Origin: Streptomyces sp. SID8352
GTDB lineage: Bacteria > Actinomycetota > Actinomycetes > Streptomycetales > Streptomycetaceae
Direction of reading: 5' to 3'
DNA length: 55,858 nucleotides
NCBI RefSeq assembly: GCF_009862265.1
Contig: NZ_WWGX01000073.1
Coordinates: 1-55,858 of the forward strand
Under the pieces are notes generated by a model that was not told the origin of the DNA, made no database searches, and saw nothing but the letters and a program-made list of their open reading frames with translations. Every line of letters begins with the position of its first letter. The first letter of the stretch is position 1. The position numbers were made by a program, and so were the translations under genes. Shown piece by piece: positions 37,699 through 47,400 of the stretch.

Positions 37699-38148
37699 TC
37701 AGGCGGCGGCCGTCTCCCGGGCGCCCCGGCGCAGCCAGTACAGCGCCGACAGCGGCAGCAGCACCGGGATGAAGAGGTAGCCCATCCCGAAGTCCGACCA
37801 CACGGTCGTGTCGGGGAAGGCGGAGGGGTCGGCCAGCGTCCAGGTGCCGACCGCCACCACGCCCACCAGTTCGGCCGCGCAGCAGATCCGCGCCGCCCGG
37901 CGCGCCGTCTCGCCGCCGCGCACCAGGGTGTAGGTGATGAAGCCGTAGACGATCCCCGCGACCGCGGAGAGCGTGTACGCCAGCGGCGCCCGGTCGAACT
38001 CGGTGGAGATCTGGTACGCGGAGCGCGACACCGCGCCCACCACCATCACCCCGTACAGCCACACCAGCAGGATCCCGGGCCCCGCGATCAGCCGCCGGCC
38101 GCCCGGCGCCTCCCGTGCCGCCACCGTCTCAGCCTCCCCAGATGTCAT
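37699..38148 (-). CDS. Four-helix integral membrane protein, 149 aa
   Basis: About four hydrophobic segments are visible: GILLVWLYGVMVVGAVS, AYTLSAVAGIVYGFITYTLV, ICCAAELVGVVAVGTWTLA and MGYLFIPVLLPLSALYWL. The ATG at 38148 has GGAGGT eight bases upstream and overlaps the end of the next membrane gene by 20 bp. The two probably form one small membrane complex. No family is confidently named and the function is unknown. Confidence 0.75.
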   Translation of the reverse strand: MTSGEAETVAAREAPGGRRLIAGPGILLVWLYGVMVVGAVSRSAYQISTEFDRAPLAYTLSAVAGIVYGFITYTLVRGGETARRAARICCAAELVGVVAVGTWTLADPSAFPDTTVWSDFGMGYLFIPVLLPLSALYWLRRGARETAAA

Positions 38149-38488
38149 AGAGCCGCACCTCCAGGACGGCGAGGACGACACCGCCGGCGGCCACCGTGAC
38201 GGAGCCCCAGCGGGTGCGCTCGGCCAGCGACAGGAACCCCGCCGCCGGGACGCAGGCGAAGGCGCCCAGCAGATACGCGACGAAGATGGTCGTCCCCTGC
38301 TCCGGCTCCTCGCCCCGCGCGAGCTGCACGATCCCGGTCACCAGTTGGACGAGGCCCAGCAGCGAGACCACGGCCATGCCGAGGAAGTGCCAGTCCTTCG
38401 TCGGCTGGTCACGGTAGGCCGCCCAGCCGCACCAGGCGGCCAGCAGCAGCGCGGCGACGCCGGTCACCAGCGTCAGGACGTCAAGCAT
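38129..38488 (-). CDS. Three- to four-helix membrane protein, 119 aa
   Basis: Hydrophobic segments are VLTLVTGVAALLLAAWCGWA, HFLGMAVVSLLGLVQLVTGI, IFVAYLLGAFACVPAAGFLS and VTVAAGGVVLAVLEVR. The start at 38488 is the ATG nearest the first helix; the longer frame upstream reads through the 29-bp repeats and is rejected. Overlap with the following gene suggests an operon of two membrane proteins. The function is unknown. Confidence 0.72.
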   Translation of the reverse strand: MLDVLTLVTGVAALLLAAWCGWAAYRDQPTKDWHFLGMAVVSLLGLVQLVTGIVQLARGEEPEQGTTIFVAYLLGAFACVPAAGFLSLAERTRWGSVTVAAGGVVLAVLEVRLYDIWGG

Positions 38489-38916
38489 GGCAGCGACCCT
38501 ATTACGGTCCGCGCGGCCCGCCGTCCCCGCCCCCGCGCGAGCCCCGTACCCCGCGGCGGGACCGGCCGGACCTCCCCGTCCGCCTCCGCGCGCGGCGCCT
38601 GCGCACCGGCGCCTCCGCGCGCGGCGCCTGCGCACCGGCGCCTCCGCGCGCGGCGCCTGCGCACCGGCGGATCCGGCGGCGGCCCCGGCCACGGGTCCCC
38701 GCCGTGGCGTTGGCCACAGCGTGCCCGTGACGGGCGGTGCCCGCGGTGCCCGGGTCCGGGGGGCCGCCGCGCAAGGGGCCGCTGGTCAGCGGCGGTCGGG
38801 GCGCCGCACGGGTCGCGCGCCGGGCCCGTCCGCCCCCGTCCACCACCTGTCCATGAATGTCCAGTATCCGGACAACTGGTGCCCGCTCGGACCGGTACGT
38901 CTGCTTTACTGAGCCC
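38489..38916. other. Intergenic region with minisatellite
   Basis: This 428-bp region lies between the divergent membrane genes and the met leader. It holds the three-copy 29-bp tandem repeat described separately and ends with the promoter of the leader ORF (TTTACT at 38905-38910). No coding frame is supported. Confidence 0.6.
38581..38667. repeat. 29-bp tandem repeat, three perfect copies
   Basis: Copies span 38581-38609, 38610-38638 and 38639-38667 with no mismatch. The unit begins CGCCTCCGCGCGCGGCGCCT. The period is not a multiple of three, so the repeat would read in a different frame in each copy and is not coding. Confidence 0.9.
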
Positions 38917-39003
38917 ATGAGCACGACGAGCTACCGCATCCTTGCGACCGAGGCGACCATGACGCCCGGTGCTCGTTGTCTGTGCCGAATGCGCGCCTTC
39001 TAG
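38917..39003 (+). CDS. 28-aa Cys-containing leader peptide candidate
   Basis: An ATG at 38917 follows a -10-like TTTACT by six bases, so the mRNA may be leaderless. The peptide ends GARCLCRMRAF. Its last codons include CGT TGT CTG TGC CGA ATG, with T-ending codons that are rare in Streptomyces. Actinobacterial leader peptides with Cys runs are known to attenuate sulfur-amino-acid genes (Canestrari and colleagues, mycobacteria). Here metNIQ starts 218 bases downstream. Sensing of cysteine or methionine supply is an inference. Confidence 0.45.
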   Translation: MSTTSYRILATEATMTPGARCLCRMRAF

Positions 39004-39112
39004 AGGGCCCCCGCACCATCCGCACCTCGCGCCCCGAAGCGAGCGGCCGGTCCGCCGCAGTGCCCCGCGCACAGGACTGAGCCACGCCCCGCGCCCACTG
39101 ACTCCTCCCGGT

Positions 39113-39129
39113 CGCGCCGTCCCGGCGCG
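39113..39129 (+). promoter_or_regulatory. Hairpin in the metN leader
   Basis: CGCGCCG pairs with CGGCGCG around TCC. GGAGCG and CGCTCC form a further dyad near 39191. These could be the attenuator structures of the leader region; no SAM riboswitch consensus was recognised. Confidence 0.35.
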
Positions 39130-39221
39130 CCACCGCGGGGACGCGTGCCGCGCCCAAGGACCCGGAACCCGAAGAACAATGCCCCGTGCCCGGAGCGCCC
39201 CCGCGCTCCGCGCACTCGACA

Positions 39222-40271
39222 GTGACGGATATCCACGTGATCACCACATCGGGCCTGACGAAGGTCTACCGCTCACGCGGCCGAGAGGTCACCGCCCTGG
39301 ACGGCGTCGACCTGCACGTCCGCGAGGGCGAGGTGTACGGCGTCATCGGCCAGTCCGGCGCCGGGAAGTCCTCTCTCATCCGCTGTGTCAACCTCCTGGA
39401 GCGTCCCACCTCCGGCACGGTCACCGTCGCCGGGCGGGAGCTCACCGCCCTCGCCGGGCGCGGCGCCCGCGCCGGCCGGGAACTGCGGCAGGCGCGCAGC
39501 CGCATCGGCATGGTCTTCCAGCACTTCAACCTGCTGTCCACCCGGACCGTGCGGGACAACGTCGAGCTGCCCCTGGAGATCCTCGGCGTCTCGGGGAAGG
39601 AGCGGTCCGTCAAGGCGCTGGAGCTGCTCGACCTGGTCGGGCTCGCCGACAAGGCCAAGGCCTACCCCGCGCAGCTCTCCGGCGGCCAGAAGCAGCGCGT
39701 GGGAATCGCCCGGGCCCTCGCCGGCGACCCCAAGGTGCTGCTCTCCGACGAGGCCACCAGCGCCCTGGACCCGGAGACCACCCGCTCCATCCTCCACCTG
39801 CTGCGCGACCTCAACCGGCAGCTCGGGCTGACCGTCCTGCTGATCACCCACGAGATGGACGTCGTCAAGAGCATCTGCGACTCGGCCGCCCTCATGGAGA
39901 ACGGGCGCATCACCGAGTCCGGCACCGTGGCCGACCTGCTGGCCACCCCCGGCTCCCAACTGGCCGCCGCGCTCTTCCCGGTCGGCGGCGAGGCCACCGG
40001 CGAGGACCGGACCGTCCTCGACGTCACCTTCCACGGCGACGCCGCGACCCAGCCGGTCGTCTCCCAGCTCTCCCGTACCTACAACATCGACATATCGATC
40101 CTCGGCGCCGCCATCGACACCGTCGGCGGCCTCCAGGTCGGCCGGATGCGCATCGAACTGCCCGGCCGCTACGAGGACAACGTCGTGCCGGTCGGCTTCC
40201 TGCGCGAGCGGGGCCTGCAGGTCGACGTCGTGGGCGCCGACCGCGCCGCGGTGAAGGAAGGTGCCAAGTGA
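39222..40271 (+). CDS. metN: Methionine ABC importer ATP-binding protein, 349 aa
   Basis: MetN powers methionine uptake with MetI and MetQ. Walker A is GQSGAGKS (residues 43-50), the signature is LSGGQKQRV and Walker B is KVLLSDEATSALD. A C-terminal NIL/ACT-like domain (about residues 270-345: DVTFHGDAATQPVVSQLSRT) senses methionine and inhibits transport in known MetN proteins. I chose GTG 39222 because a further N-terminal extension to 39186 is non-typical; GTG 39237 is also possible. The stop overlaps metI (GTGA). Confidence 0.93.
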   Translation: MTDIHVITTSGLTKVYRSRGREVTALDGVDLHVREGEVYGVIGQSGAGKSSLIRCVNLLERPTSGTVTVAGRELTALAGRGARAGRELRQARSRIGMVFQHFNLLSTRTVRDNVELPLEILGVSGKERSVKALELLDLVGLADKAKAYPAQLSGGQKQRVGIARALAGDPKVLLSDEATSALDPETTRSILHLLRDLNRQLGLTVLLITHEMDVVKSICDSAALMENGRITESGTVADLLATPGSQLAAALFPVGGEATGEDRTVLDVTFHGDAATQPVVSQLSRTYNIDISILGAAIDTVGGLQVGRMRIELPGRYEDNVVPVGFLRERGLQVDVVGADRAAVKEGAK

Positions 40272-41020
40272 CCTGGTCCGAGATGCGGCCCCTGCTGGAG
40301 CAGGCGTCCTGGGAGACGCTGACCATGGTCGGCTGGTCCACCCTGATCGCGGTCGCCGTCGGCCTGCCGGTGGGCGTGCTCCTGGTCCTCACCGACCGGG
40401 GCGGCCAGCTCCAGAGCACCGTGCTGAACAAGGCCATCGGCCAGATCGTCAACGTCGGCCGCTCGATGCCGTTCATCATCCTCATGGTCGCCCTCATGGG
40501 CTTCACCCGCTGGGTGACCGGGACCAGCATCGGCAGCGAGGCCGCCATCGTGCCGCTCGCCATCGGCGGTATCCCGTTCTTCGCGCGCCTGGTCGAGACG
40601 GCCGTCCGCGAGGTGGACGGCGGGCTCGTCGAGGCCGTCGAGTCCATGGGCGGCAGCACCTGGACCGTGGTCCGCAAGGTCCTGGTCCCGGAGGCGCTCC
40701 CGTCGCTGATCGCCAGCACCACCACGACGGTCATCGCCCTCATCGGCTACTCCGCCATGGCCGGCACGGTCGGCGGCGGCGGCCTCGGGGACCTCGCCGT
40801 CCGCTACGGCTACCAGCGCTTCGAGACCGGCCTGATGTGGATCACCGTCGCGCTGCTCGCCGTCGCCATCTCCGTCATCCAGTTCGCCGGCGACCGGGCG
40901 GCCCGTTCCGTGCAGCGCCGCGGCACCCGCACCGGTGCGGCCGGCCGGGGCCGACTCCGGCCGGTGAGGCCCGCGAAGGCCGCGAAACCCGCTCCGGCCG
41001 ACGCCGGCGAGGCCGCGTAA
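40268..41020 (+). CDS. metI: Methionine ABC importer permease, 250 aa
   Basis: Five or so helices and the BPD permease block (EAVESMGGSTWTVVRKVLVP) with the EAA loop that contacts MetN are visible. Earlier helices are seen in ETLTMVGWSTLIAVAVGLPV and MPFIILMVALMGF. A basic, Pro/Ala-rich C-terminal tail of about 40 residues is longer than in E. coli. The GTG at 40268 is in the GTGA shared with metN. Confidence 0.93.
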   Translation: MTWSEMRPLLEQASWETLTMVGWSTLIAVAVGLPVGVLLVLTDRGGQLQSTVLNKAIGQIVNVGRSMPFIILMVALMGFTRWVTGTSIGSEAAIVPLAIGGIPFFARLVETAVREVDGGLVEAVESMGGSTWTVVRKVLVPEALPSLIASTTTTVIALIGYSAMAGTVGGGGLGDLAVRYGYQRFETGLMWITVALLAVAISVIQFAGDRAARSVQRRGTRTGAAGRGRLRPVRPAKAAKPAPADAGEAA

Positions 41021-41111
41021 CCCGCCGCACCGCACTACCCCCCCAGGACTTCCCCGTTCCACCGAGACGGGGTCGCATCACCCCGTACCACCCTCAGGAA
41101 AGGCACTTTTC

Positions 41112-41939
41112 GTGCGTAACGCCGCCAAGATCACCACCGCCGTCCTCGCCGCCGGAGCCCTCACCCTCGGCCTCAGCGCCTGCGGCTCGGACAAGGACGA
41201 CGCCTCGGACTCCTCCGGCGCGCTCGTCGTCGCCGCCAGCCCCGTCCCCCACGCCGAGATCCTCACCTTCATCAAGGAGAACCTCGCCGAGAAGGCCGGC
41301 CTCGACCTCCAGGTCAAGGAGTTCACCGACTACGTCACGCCGAACACGGCGACGGAGGACGGCTCCGTGGGCGCCAACTTCTTCCAGACCAAGCCCTACC
41401 TCGACGACTTCAACAAGAAGAAGGGCACCCACATCGTGCCCGTCGTCGACGTGCACCTGGAGCCCCTCGGCCTCTACTCCAGCAAGATCGACAAGGCCGA
41501 CGACCTCAAGAGCGGCGCCACCGTCGCCGTGCCGAACGACACGGTCAACGAGGGCCGCGCACTCCAGCTCCTCGCCGCCAACAAGATCATCACCCTCAAG
41601 GACGGCGTCGGCACCACCGCGACCCCCGCCGACATCACCAGCAACCCGAAGAACCTCAAGTTCAAGGAGCTGGAGGCGGCCCAGACCCCGCGCTCCCTCG
41701 CCGACGTCGACGCGGCCGTCATCAACGGCAACTACGCCATAGAGGCCGACCTCAAGCCGGCCGAGGACGCCCTCGTCCTGGAGGCCGCGAAGGGCAACCC
41801 GAACAGCAACCTGCTCGCCGTCAAGGAGGGCCAGGAGAAGGACCCGCGCGTCCAGAAGCTGGTCAAGCTCCTCACCTCGCCCGAGGTGAAGAAGTTCATC
41901 GAGGACAAGTACGACGGGGCCGTCCTCCCCTCCTTCTGA
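41112..41939 (+). CDS. metQ: Methionine-binding lipoprotein, 275 aa
   Basis: A lipoprotein signal (LTLGLSAC lipobox) anchors this NlpA/MetQ-family substrate-binding protein at the outer face of the membrane. Family blocks include VVAASPVPHAEILTFIKENL, VGANFFQTKPYLDDFNKKKG, VAVPNDTVNEGRALQLLAAN and VINGNYAIEADLKPAEDAL. The GTG at 41112 follows GGAAAGG. It lies 91 bp after metI in the same transcript and before a strong terminator. Confidence 0.94.
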   Translation: MRNAAKITTAVLAAGALTLGLSACGSDKDDASDSSGALVVAASPVPHAEILTFIKENLAEKAGLDLQVKEFTDYVTPNTATEDGSVGANFFQTKPYLDDFNKKKGTHIVPVVDVHLEPLGLYSSKIDKADDLKSGATVAVPNDTVNEGRALQLLAANKIITLKDGVGTTATPADITSNPKNLKFKELEAAQTPRSLADVDAAVINGNYAIEADLKPAEDALVLEAAKGNPNSNLLAVKEGQEKDPRVQKLVKLLTSPEVKKFIEDKYDGAVLPSF

Positions 41940-41973
41940 TCCGCCTCCCGCCCGCACCGCGGCCGGTCCGGCC

Positions 41974-42016
41974 GCACCACGGGGCCCCCTCCGCACCGGA
42001 GGGGGCCCCGTGGTGC
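41974..42016 (+). terminator. 20-bp hairpin terminator of metNIQ
   Basis: GCACCACGGGGCCCCCTCCG pairs perfectly with its reverse complement at 41997-42016 around the loop CAC. It begins 35 bases after the metQ stop. It is the longest perfect stem seen in the window. Confidence 0.85.
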
Positions 42017-42088
42017 ACCGGGGTGCTTTCATGCTGCATGCTGGACAGCTCAGCGGGTCTGACGGTCACCCAGGTTACGGAGCGGCGC

Positions 42089-42727
42089 ATGACGAGCACC
42101 TTCCCCAACATCTCCATCAGCACGGAGCGGTTGGTGCTGCGCCCCCTCGAAGAGGAGGACGTCCCCGCCCTCCAGGCCATGATGAACGACGAGCAGGTCG
42201 CCGCCTGGACCCACGTCCCCCAGCCCTTCACCGCCGAGGACGCCCGCGTCGCGGTCACCGAGTCCGCGCCCGCCCGCCGCGCCGACGGCCGCGGCATCTC
42301 GCTGGCCGTCACCGAGTTCCTCACCCAGCGCCTGGTCGGCACCGTCCAGCTCACCAGGACCGACTGGCACGTGCGGTCCACCGAGCTGTCGTACGTCGTC
42401 GCCCCCTGGGCCCGCGGCGAGGGCTACGCCTCCGAGGCCGCCCTCGCCACCGCCCAGTGGCTCTTCGGCGACCAGAAGTTCGAGCGCGTCGAGCTGCGGA
42501 CCGCCGCCGACAACACCGCCGCCCAGCAGGTCGCCCAGCGGATCGGCTGCATCAGCGAGGGCGTCCTGCGCAACGCCTGCATAGCGCGGGTGCGCACGGA
42601 CGACGGCATCTGGAGCGAGGTCCGCACCGACCTCATCGTCTGGAGTCTGCTGCCCGAGGACCTGGAGGGCGCCGCCGAACACCTGGCCGACGGCGGCGGT
42701 TTCACCACCTTCCCCGACTGGAACTGA
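42089..42727 (+). CDS. RimJ/RimL-type GNAT acetyltransferase, 212 aa
   Basis: The N-terminus ISTERLVLRPLEEEDVPALQ and the motif SYVVAPWARGEGYASEAALA, followed by VELRTAADNTAAQQVAQRIG, place it in the RimJ/RimL-like GNAT subgroup. These acetylate N-termini or small molecules. ATG 42089 has GGAG seven bases upstream; an earlier in-frame ATG at 42023 is in the terminator region. The substrate is not known. Confidence 0.88.
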   Translation: MTSTFPNISISTERLVLRPLEEEDVPALQAMMNDEQVAAWTHVPQPFTAEDARVAVTESAPARRADGRGISLAVTEFLTQRLVGTVQLTRTDWHVRSTELSYVVAPWARGEGYASEAALATAQWLFGDQKFERVELRTAADNTAAQQVAQRIGCISEGVLRNACIARVRTDDGIWSEVRTDLIVWSLLPEDLEGAAEHLADGGGFTTFPDWN

Positions 42728-42851
42728 GTACCGGGGCGCCGTCGGCACCCCACCGCCCCGCGCACCGGGTACGCTCACGGAGCCCGCCCGGCAGGGAACC
42801 CGCGCCCGCGGCACACCGACTCGCCCCGCGACTTCCTGGAGACTGACGACG

Positions 42852-44072
42852 ATGGCCGACCGGGTCACGGTGATCGGCTGGGACGGTTCGCCGCTGACCG
42901 AAGCGGCCCGCGGCGCCCTCGGCGCCGCCACCCTGGTGGCCGGAGCCGCCCACCACCTCGCCCTCCCCGAGGTGCCGCCCGCCGCCGAACGCGTCCGGCT
43001 CGGCAGCGTCCCCCTCGCCGCCCGCCGCATCGCCGCCCACCGCGGCACCGCCGTCGTCCTCGCCGACGGCGACCCCGGCTTCTTCGGCGTCGTCCGCAGC
43101 CTGCGCGCCCCCGAACACGGCCTGGAGGTCGAGGTCGTGCCCGCGGTCTCCTCCGTCGCCGCCGCCTTCGCCCGGGCCGGCATGCCCTGGGACGACGCCC
43201 ACGTGGTCGTCGCCCACGCCCGCACCCTGCGCCGAGCGGTGAACGTGTGCCGGGCCCGGACCAAGGTCGCCGTGCTCACCTCGCCCGGCGCCGGGCCCGC
43301 CGAACTCGGCCTGCTGATGGAGGGCGTCCACCGCACCTTCGTCATCTGCGAGGAACTCGGCACCGCTCGCGAGCGGGTCACCGTCGTCACCTCCGACAAG
43401 GCCGCCGGCCACACCTGGCGCGACCCCAACGTCGTCATCGTCGCCGGCGGCTCCCACGGGCCGTCCCCCGCCCCGGGGGACGGCGGCTGGATCGCGGGCC
43501 ACGCCCCGGTCACCGGACCGCGCGGCTGGTCGCTGCCCGCCGGGGCGTACGGCGGCACCCCGGGCGAGGGCGAGAGCGAACCGCTGCGCACCGCCCAGCT
43601 CGCCCGTCTCGGGCCCCGACTCGGGGACCTCGTCTGGGACATCGGCTGCGGCGGCGGTGCCTTCGCCACCGAGGCGGCGCGCGGCGGCGCCGCCGTCATC
43701 GCCGTCGACCTCGACCCCGGTGCCTGCGCCCGCACCGGCGCCACCGCGCGGCGCTTCGGCGTCCAGATGCAGATCGTGCGGGGCACCGCCCCGCACGTCC
43801 TGGAGAACCTCCCCGAACCCGACGTGGTCCGCGTCGGCGGCGGGGGAGCGCCGGTGGTCTCCGCGGTCGCCGACCGCCGCCCCCAGCGCATCGTCACCCA
43901 CGCCGCCACCCGCGACGCCGCCGAACTCGTCGGCCGCGCCCTGACGGAACACGGCTACCAGGTGGAATGCGCCCTCCTCCAGTCCGTCGGCCTGGACAGC
44001 CGGTCCTGGACGGAGACGGAGCGGAGCGTCGCGTTCCTGCTCAGCGGCGTCCTCGCGGACCGCTCCCAATGA
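42852..44072 (+). CDS. cobL: Precorrin-6Y C5,15-methyltransferase (CbiE-CbiT/CobL fusion), 406 aa
   Basis: The protein joins two corrin-ring enzymes. Residues 1-200 are a tetrapyrrole methylase (CbiE: VTVIGWDGSPLTEAARGALG, VVLADGDPGFFGVVRSL). Residues about 240-400 are a class I SAM methyltransferase (CbiT: LGDLVWDIGCGGGAFATEAA, VDLDPGACARTGATARRFGV). Together they methylate C5 and C15 and decarboxylate precorrin-6Y. The ATG at 42852 is preceded by GGAGACTG. It lies upstream of the BluB-CobT gene, so it adds to the cobalamin cluster. Confidence 0.93.
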   Translation: MADRVTVIGWDGSPLTEAARGALGAATLVAGAAHHLALPEVPPAAERVRLGSVPLAARRIAAHRGTAVVLADGDPGFFGVVRSLRAPEHGLEVEVVPAVSSVAAAFARAGMPWDDAHVVVAHARTLRRAVNVCRARTKVAVLTSPGAGPAELGLLMEGVHRTFVICEELGTARERVTVVTSDKAAGHTWRDPNVVIVAGGSHGPSPAPGDGGWIAGHAPVTGPRGWSLPAGAYGGTPGEGESEPLRTAQLARLGPRLGDLVWDIGCGGGAFATEAARGGAAVIAVDLDPGACARTGATARRFGVQMQIVRGTAPHVLENLPEPDVVRVGGGGAPVVSAVADRRPQRIVTHAATRDAAELVGRALTEHGYQVECALLQSVGLDSRSWTETERSVAFLLSGVLADRSQ

Positions 44073-44407
44073 TCAGGTTGTCCCACCACCGGGGTAGGCT
44101 GGCCGATTGTTGTGCCGCACCAGGGCCACCGGCGGTTCGTCGGCCAATGTCCTGAAAAGCCGCCAGTTCCGACGGTGGTGTGGTACGGCGGCAGGGGAGG
44201 GACGCGCAACGTGGCGCAGTCCACAGCGGGCCGTCACGGATCTTGCCGCCATGACGGGGGGACGAGCGCGACAATGCCACTGAATGGCTTTGTCGTCTTT
44301 GCCGGCGGGTCGTTCGTGCCGCTGGGCACGCACGCTCGTTCTTCACTGGGGCGGTCGGTGCGCCGCCCCGGGCGTAGGAGCACCAACCGATGGGCGAGGG
44401 GTTACGC
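44073..44407. other. 335-bp intergenic region before the BluB-CobT gene
   Basis: No convincing coding frame is present. There is a dyad CCGTCA (44231-44236) and TGACGG (44252-44257), and GCCGCC/GGCGGC pairs earlier. I looked for a cobalamin riboswitch and found no B12-box consensus. The next gene starts with GAGGGG and ATG 44408. Confidence 0.5.
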
Positions 44408-47400
44408 ATGACCGACACCGGCCAGATCCCGGGCGAGGGGCTGCCGGAGAACGCAGGGATGGTGGAGCAGCCGGACGTCCACGCGCCCGGTGCGTACACC
44501 TACCTCTCCGAGAGCACCGCCGAGGACGAGGACCTGTTGCTGCCGGGCGCGCAGAGCGCCTGGGGCAACGAGGTGGCGCCGCCCGCGCCGGAGCCGGTCG
44601 TCGAGACCGTGCACCAGCCGGGCCCCAACGGGACCCTGGGCCCCGACACCGGCTCGGTCGACCTCGGTGCCGTCCGCGCCGCCGAACAGGCCGCGACGCG
44701 CCGCCCGTTGCACCTGGGCCCGCCCATCCCGGACGCCTCCGCGAGCCCGGTCCGCTCCCTGGCCGACCGGGGGCCCGCCGACGCCCCGGTGCGCCCGGGG
44801 CCCGCGGTCCCCGGTGCCGATCCCGACGGACGGCAGGGCGCCGTCCGGGCCCCGCGGGGAGCGGCGCCCCGGGGCGCCCGGGCGAGGGTGGCCACCGGCG
44901 CGCCGGGGGTGGCTGCGGAAACGGTTGCTCCGGTTCCCGGACAGCGGGGCGAGCCGGTCGGCGCCGCCGAGGCCGTGGTCGCCCGGGTGGCGACGCAGGC
45001 GGCGACGGCGGGATCGGCGGAGTCCCCGGCGGCCGACGCGGCCGTGACCGGAGCACCCTCGGCCGGAGCGGCTGAGGGTGGCCCAGAGACCGTGCCGTCG
45101 ACGGTGGAGGCCGCCGAGGGCGGGGCCGCGGACGGTGCGCCCCAGGCCGGTGCCGACGAGACCGGCGAGGGTGGGGCCGCCGTGGGGACCGACGCCGTGG
45201 AGACCTCCGCCTCGCAGCCCGGCGCTTCGGAGACCGACGGCGCGGCGGGCCGCGAGCCCGCCGGGACCGACGCGGACGGCGCGGTCCAGGAGACGGCTCC
45301 GGGCGAGGACACCCAGGAGGGCACGGGTACCGACGGGGCGAGCGCGGACGGCGCGACCGCCGACGACGGTGCCCCCGAGGATGAGGGGACCGAGGGCGCG
45401 GCCGCCGACGCCGGGAGTCCCGAGGGCGTGACCACGGAGGGCGTGACCCCGGAGGGCACCACCGGTGCCGTCCCGGCGGGCGCCCCCGGAACCGGGGCCG
45501 CTCAGGAGACGGGCGCCGCACCGGCCCCCGAGGCTGTACCGGCGCCCGAGGCCGCATCGGCGCCCGGGACCGTGTCCGCGTCCTCGTCCGGGACGGCGGA
45601 GGAGCCCGGGTCCATGACCCCGCAGGCGGTGGAGGCTCCCGCCGACGGGACGTCCACCGAAGCGGCCCCCGCCGGTGCGGCACCGGACGGCGCGGCCCCC
45701 GAGGCCGCTCCCGCCCCGGAGACGGCGACCGTCCCCGAGCCGGCGAGGGAGCCGGAGGCCCTCGGCACCGCGGAGGCGGACCCGGAACCCGTTCCCGGCA
45801 CCCCGGCCGACGCGGCGTCCGACGTGCCCGGCCCCGGGCCGGCGGCGCGGGCCGACGGAGCGCCCGAGGGCGAGCAGACGGGGGCCCCGGAGGCTTCGCT
45901 GCCCCGGGAGACCTCGGGCACCCCGGAGCCGGAGCGGTCCCCGGCGGCTTCGGAGCCGGTGGAGACCCCGGGGCCGATGGAGACCCTGGAACCGGCGGAG
46001 ACCTTGGAACCGGTGGAAGCCACCGGGGCCCCCGCACCGGAGGCCGACCCGGCCGCCCCGGAGACCGCCCCGGCGGCGGACGGAACGCCCGCTCCCGCGC
46101 AGGCGGACGGGGCCGCCGTGACCGCCGAGGGCGGGACCCCGCCGTCGGCCCCGCCGCCCGGGGCGGCGCCCCGGGCCGACGAAGCGTCCGAGGCCGGGCC
46201 CGCGCAGGCCGCCTCCCCGGAGACCGGTGCCCCGCAGACCGGCGCCCCGGCCGGCGGCCCGCCGGAGGCCGACGCCTCCGCCGCCGAACCGGTCGCCACC
46301 GGGCAGGCACCCGACGCCGTGGCGCAGCCCGCGCCCGCCCCGGTGCGGTCCTCCCCGGCACCGGAGGGGGCCGATCGGGCCCCCGTACCGGAGGCCCAGG
46401 AGGCCCCGGGGAACCCCGGGCCCGCGGCGGCCGAGGCCGCCCCCGCGGCAACCGCCGCCGAAGCCGCCGGGGCCGACGTCCCGGAGGAGAGCCCGGAGAA
46501 CGGCACCGGGACCGCCCCCGCCGAGGACGCGTCCACGCCCGTGGAGGAAGGCACCCCGGCGCAGCCGGAGACCGCCCCTGCGGAGGTGCCCGCCGCAGCC
46601 TCGGACACCACCTCCGTCGGCGACGGACCCGCGTCCGCCGAGGACACCTCGGCGGAGCAGGAACCCGCGTCTGCGGAGGAAGCGGCCCCCGTGGAAGAAC
46701 CTGCGTTTGCGGAGGAAGCGGCACCCGGGGAGGAACCCGCGCCTGCGGAGGAGGCGGCCCCCGTGGAGGAAGCGGCCCCCGCCCCGGAGGCCGGAGCCCT
46801 GCCCGGCACGGTGGGGCAGACCCGGCCGGAGGCCCCCGGACCCGCCGACGGCGCGCCCGTGTCCGCGGACCGGCTCGCCACCGAGGACCCGTCCGTAACC
46901 GAGGGACGGCCCTCGGACGAGAATCAGCCCACCGCCGAGGACCGGCCCACCACTGAGGGGCAGTCCGCCGCCGGGGATCAGCCCCCCGCCGGGGAACAGC
47001 CCGTCCCCGCCGACCGAGCCGGGTCCGAGGCCGCCGTCGCCCCGGAGGCGCCGCACCCCGCCCCGGAGCCCGGCCCCGCCCAGGAGCAGCCGCACCCCGT
47101 CCAGGACACCGGCCCCGCCCCGGACGCGCAGCCCCTTCGCGATGACCGGGCGGCCGAGGCGCCCCGGCCGGTCGTCGCCCGGGCGACCGCCCCCGGCCAC
47201 CCGGAGGACGCGGCGGCCCAGTTGCCCGAGGAGCAGCCCGCGCCCTCTGCCCCCGGCGCCCCGACCGCCACGCAGGGCACCGACGGCACCGCCCCGGCAG
47301 CCACCGACAGCACCGTCCCCACAGACGCCGAGGGCGCGGAGGCCGCCGCCGGCACCGGAGCCGTCTCCGCCCCCCTGCCGCAGTCGGAGGACACCCCCGA

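Noticed and set aside
38581..38667. Tandem 29-bp repeats as a CRISPR array.
   Set aside because: Copies are adjacent with no spacers, and no cas gene is near.
39004..39221. SAM riboswitch in front of metN.
   Set aside because: No SAM-I or SAM-IV core pattern was seen; the leader ORF is the better explanation.
44073..44407. Cobalamin riboswitch before the BluB-CobT gene.
   Set aside because: No B12 box or matching core was recognised; only unrelated dyads are present.
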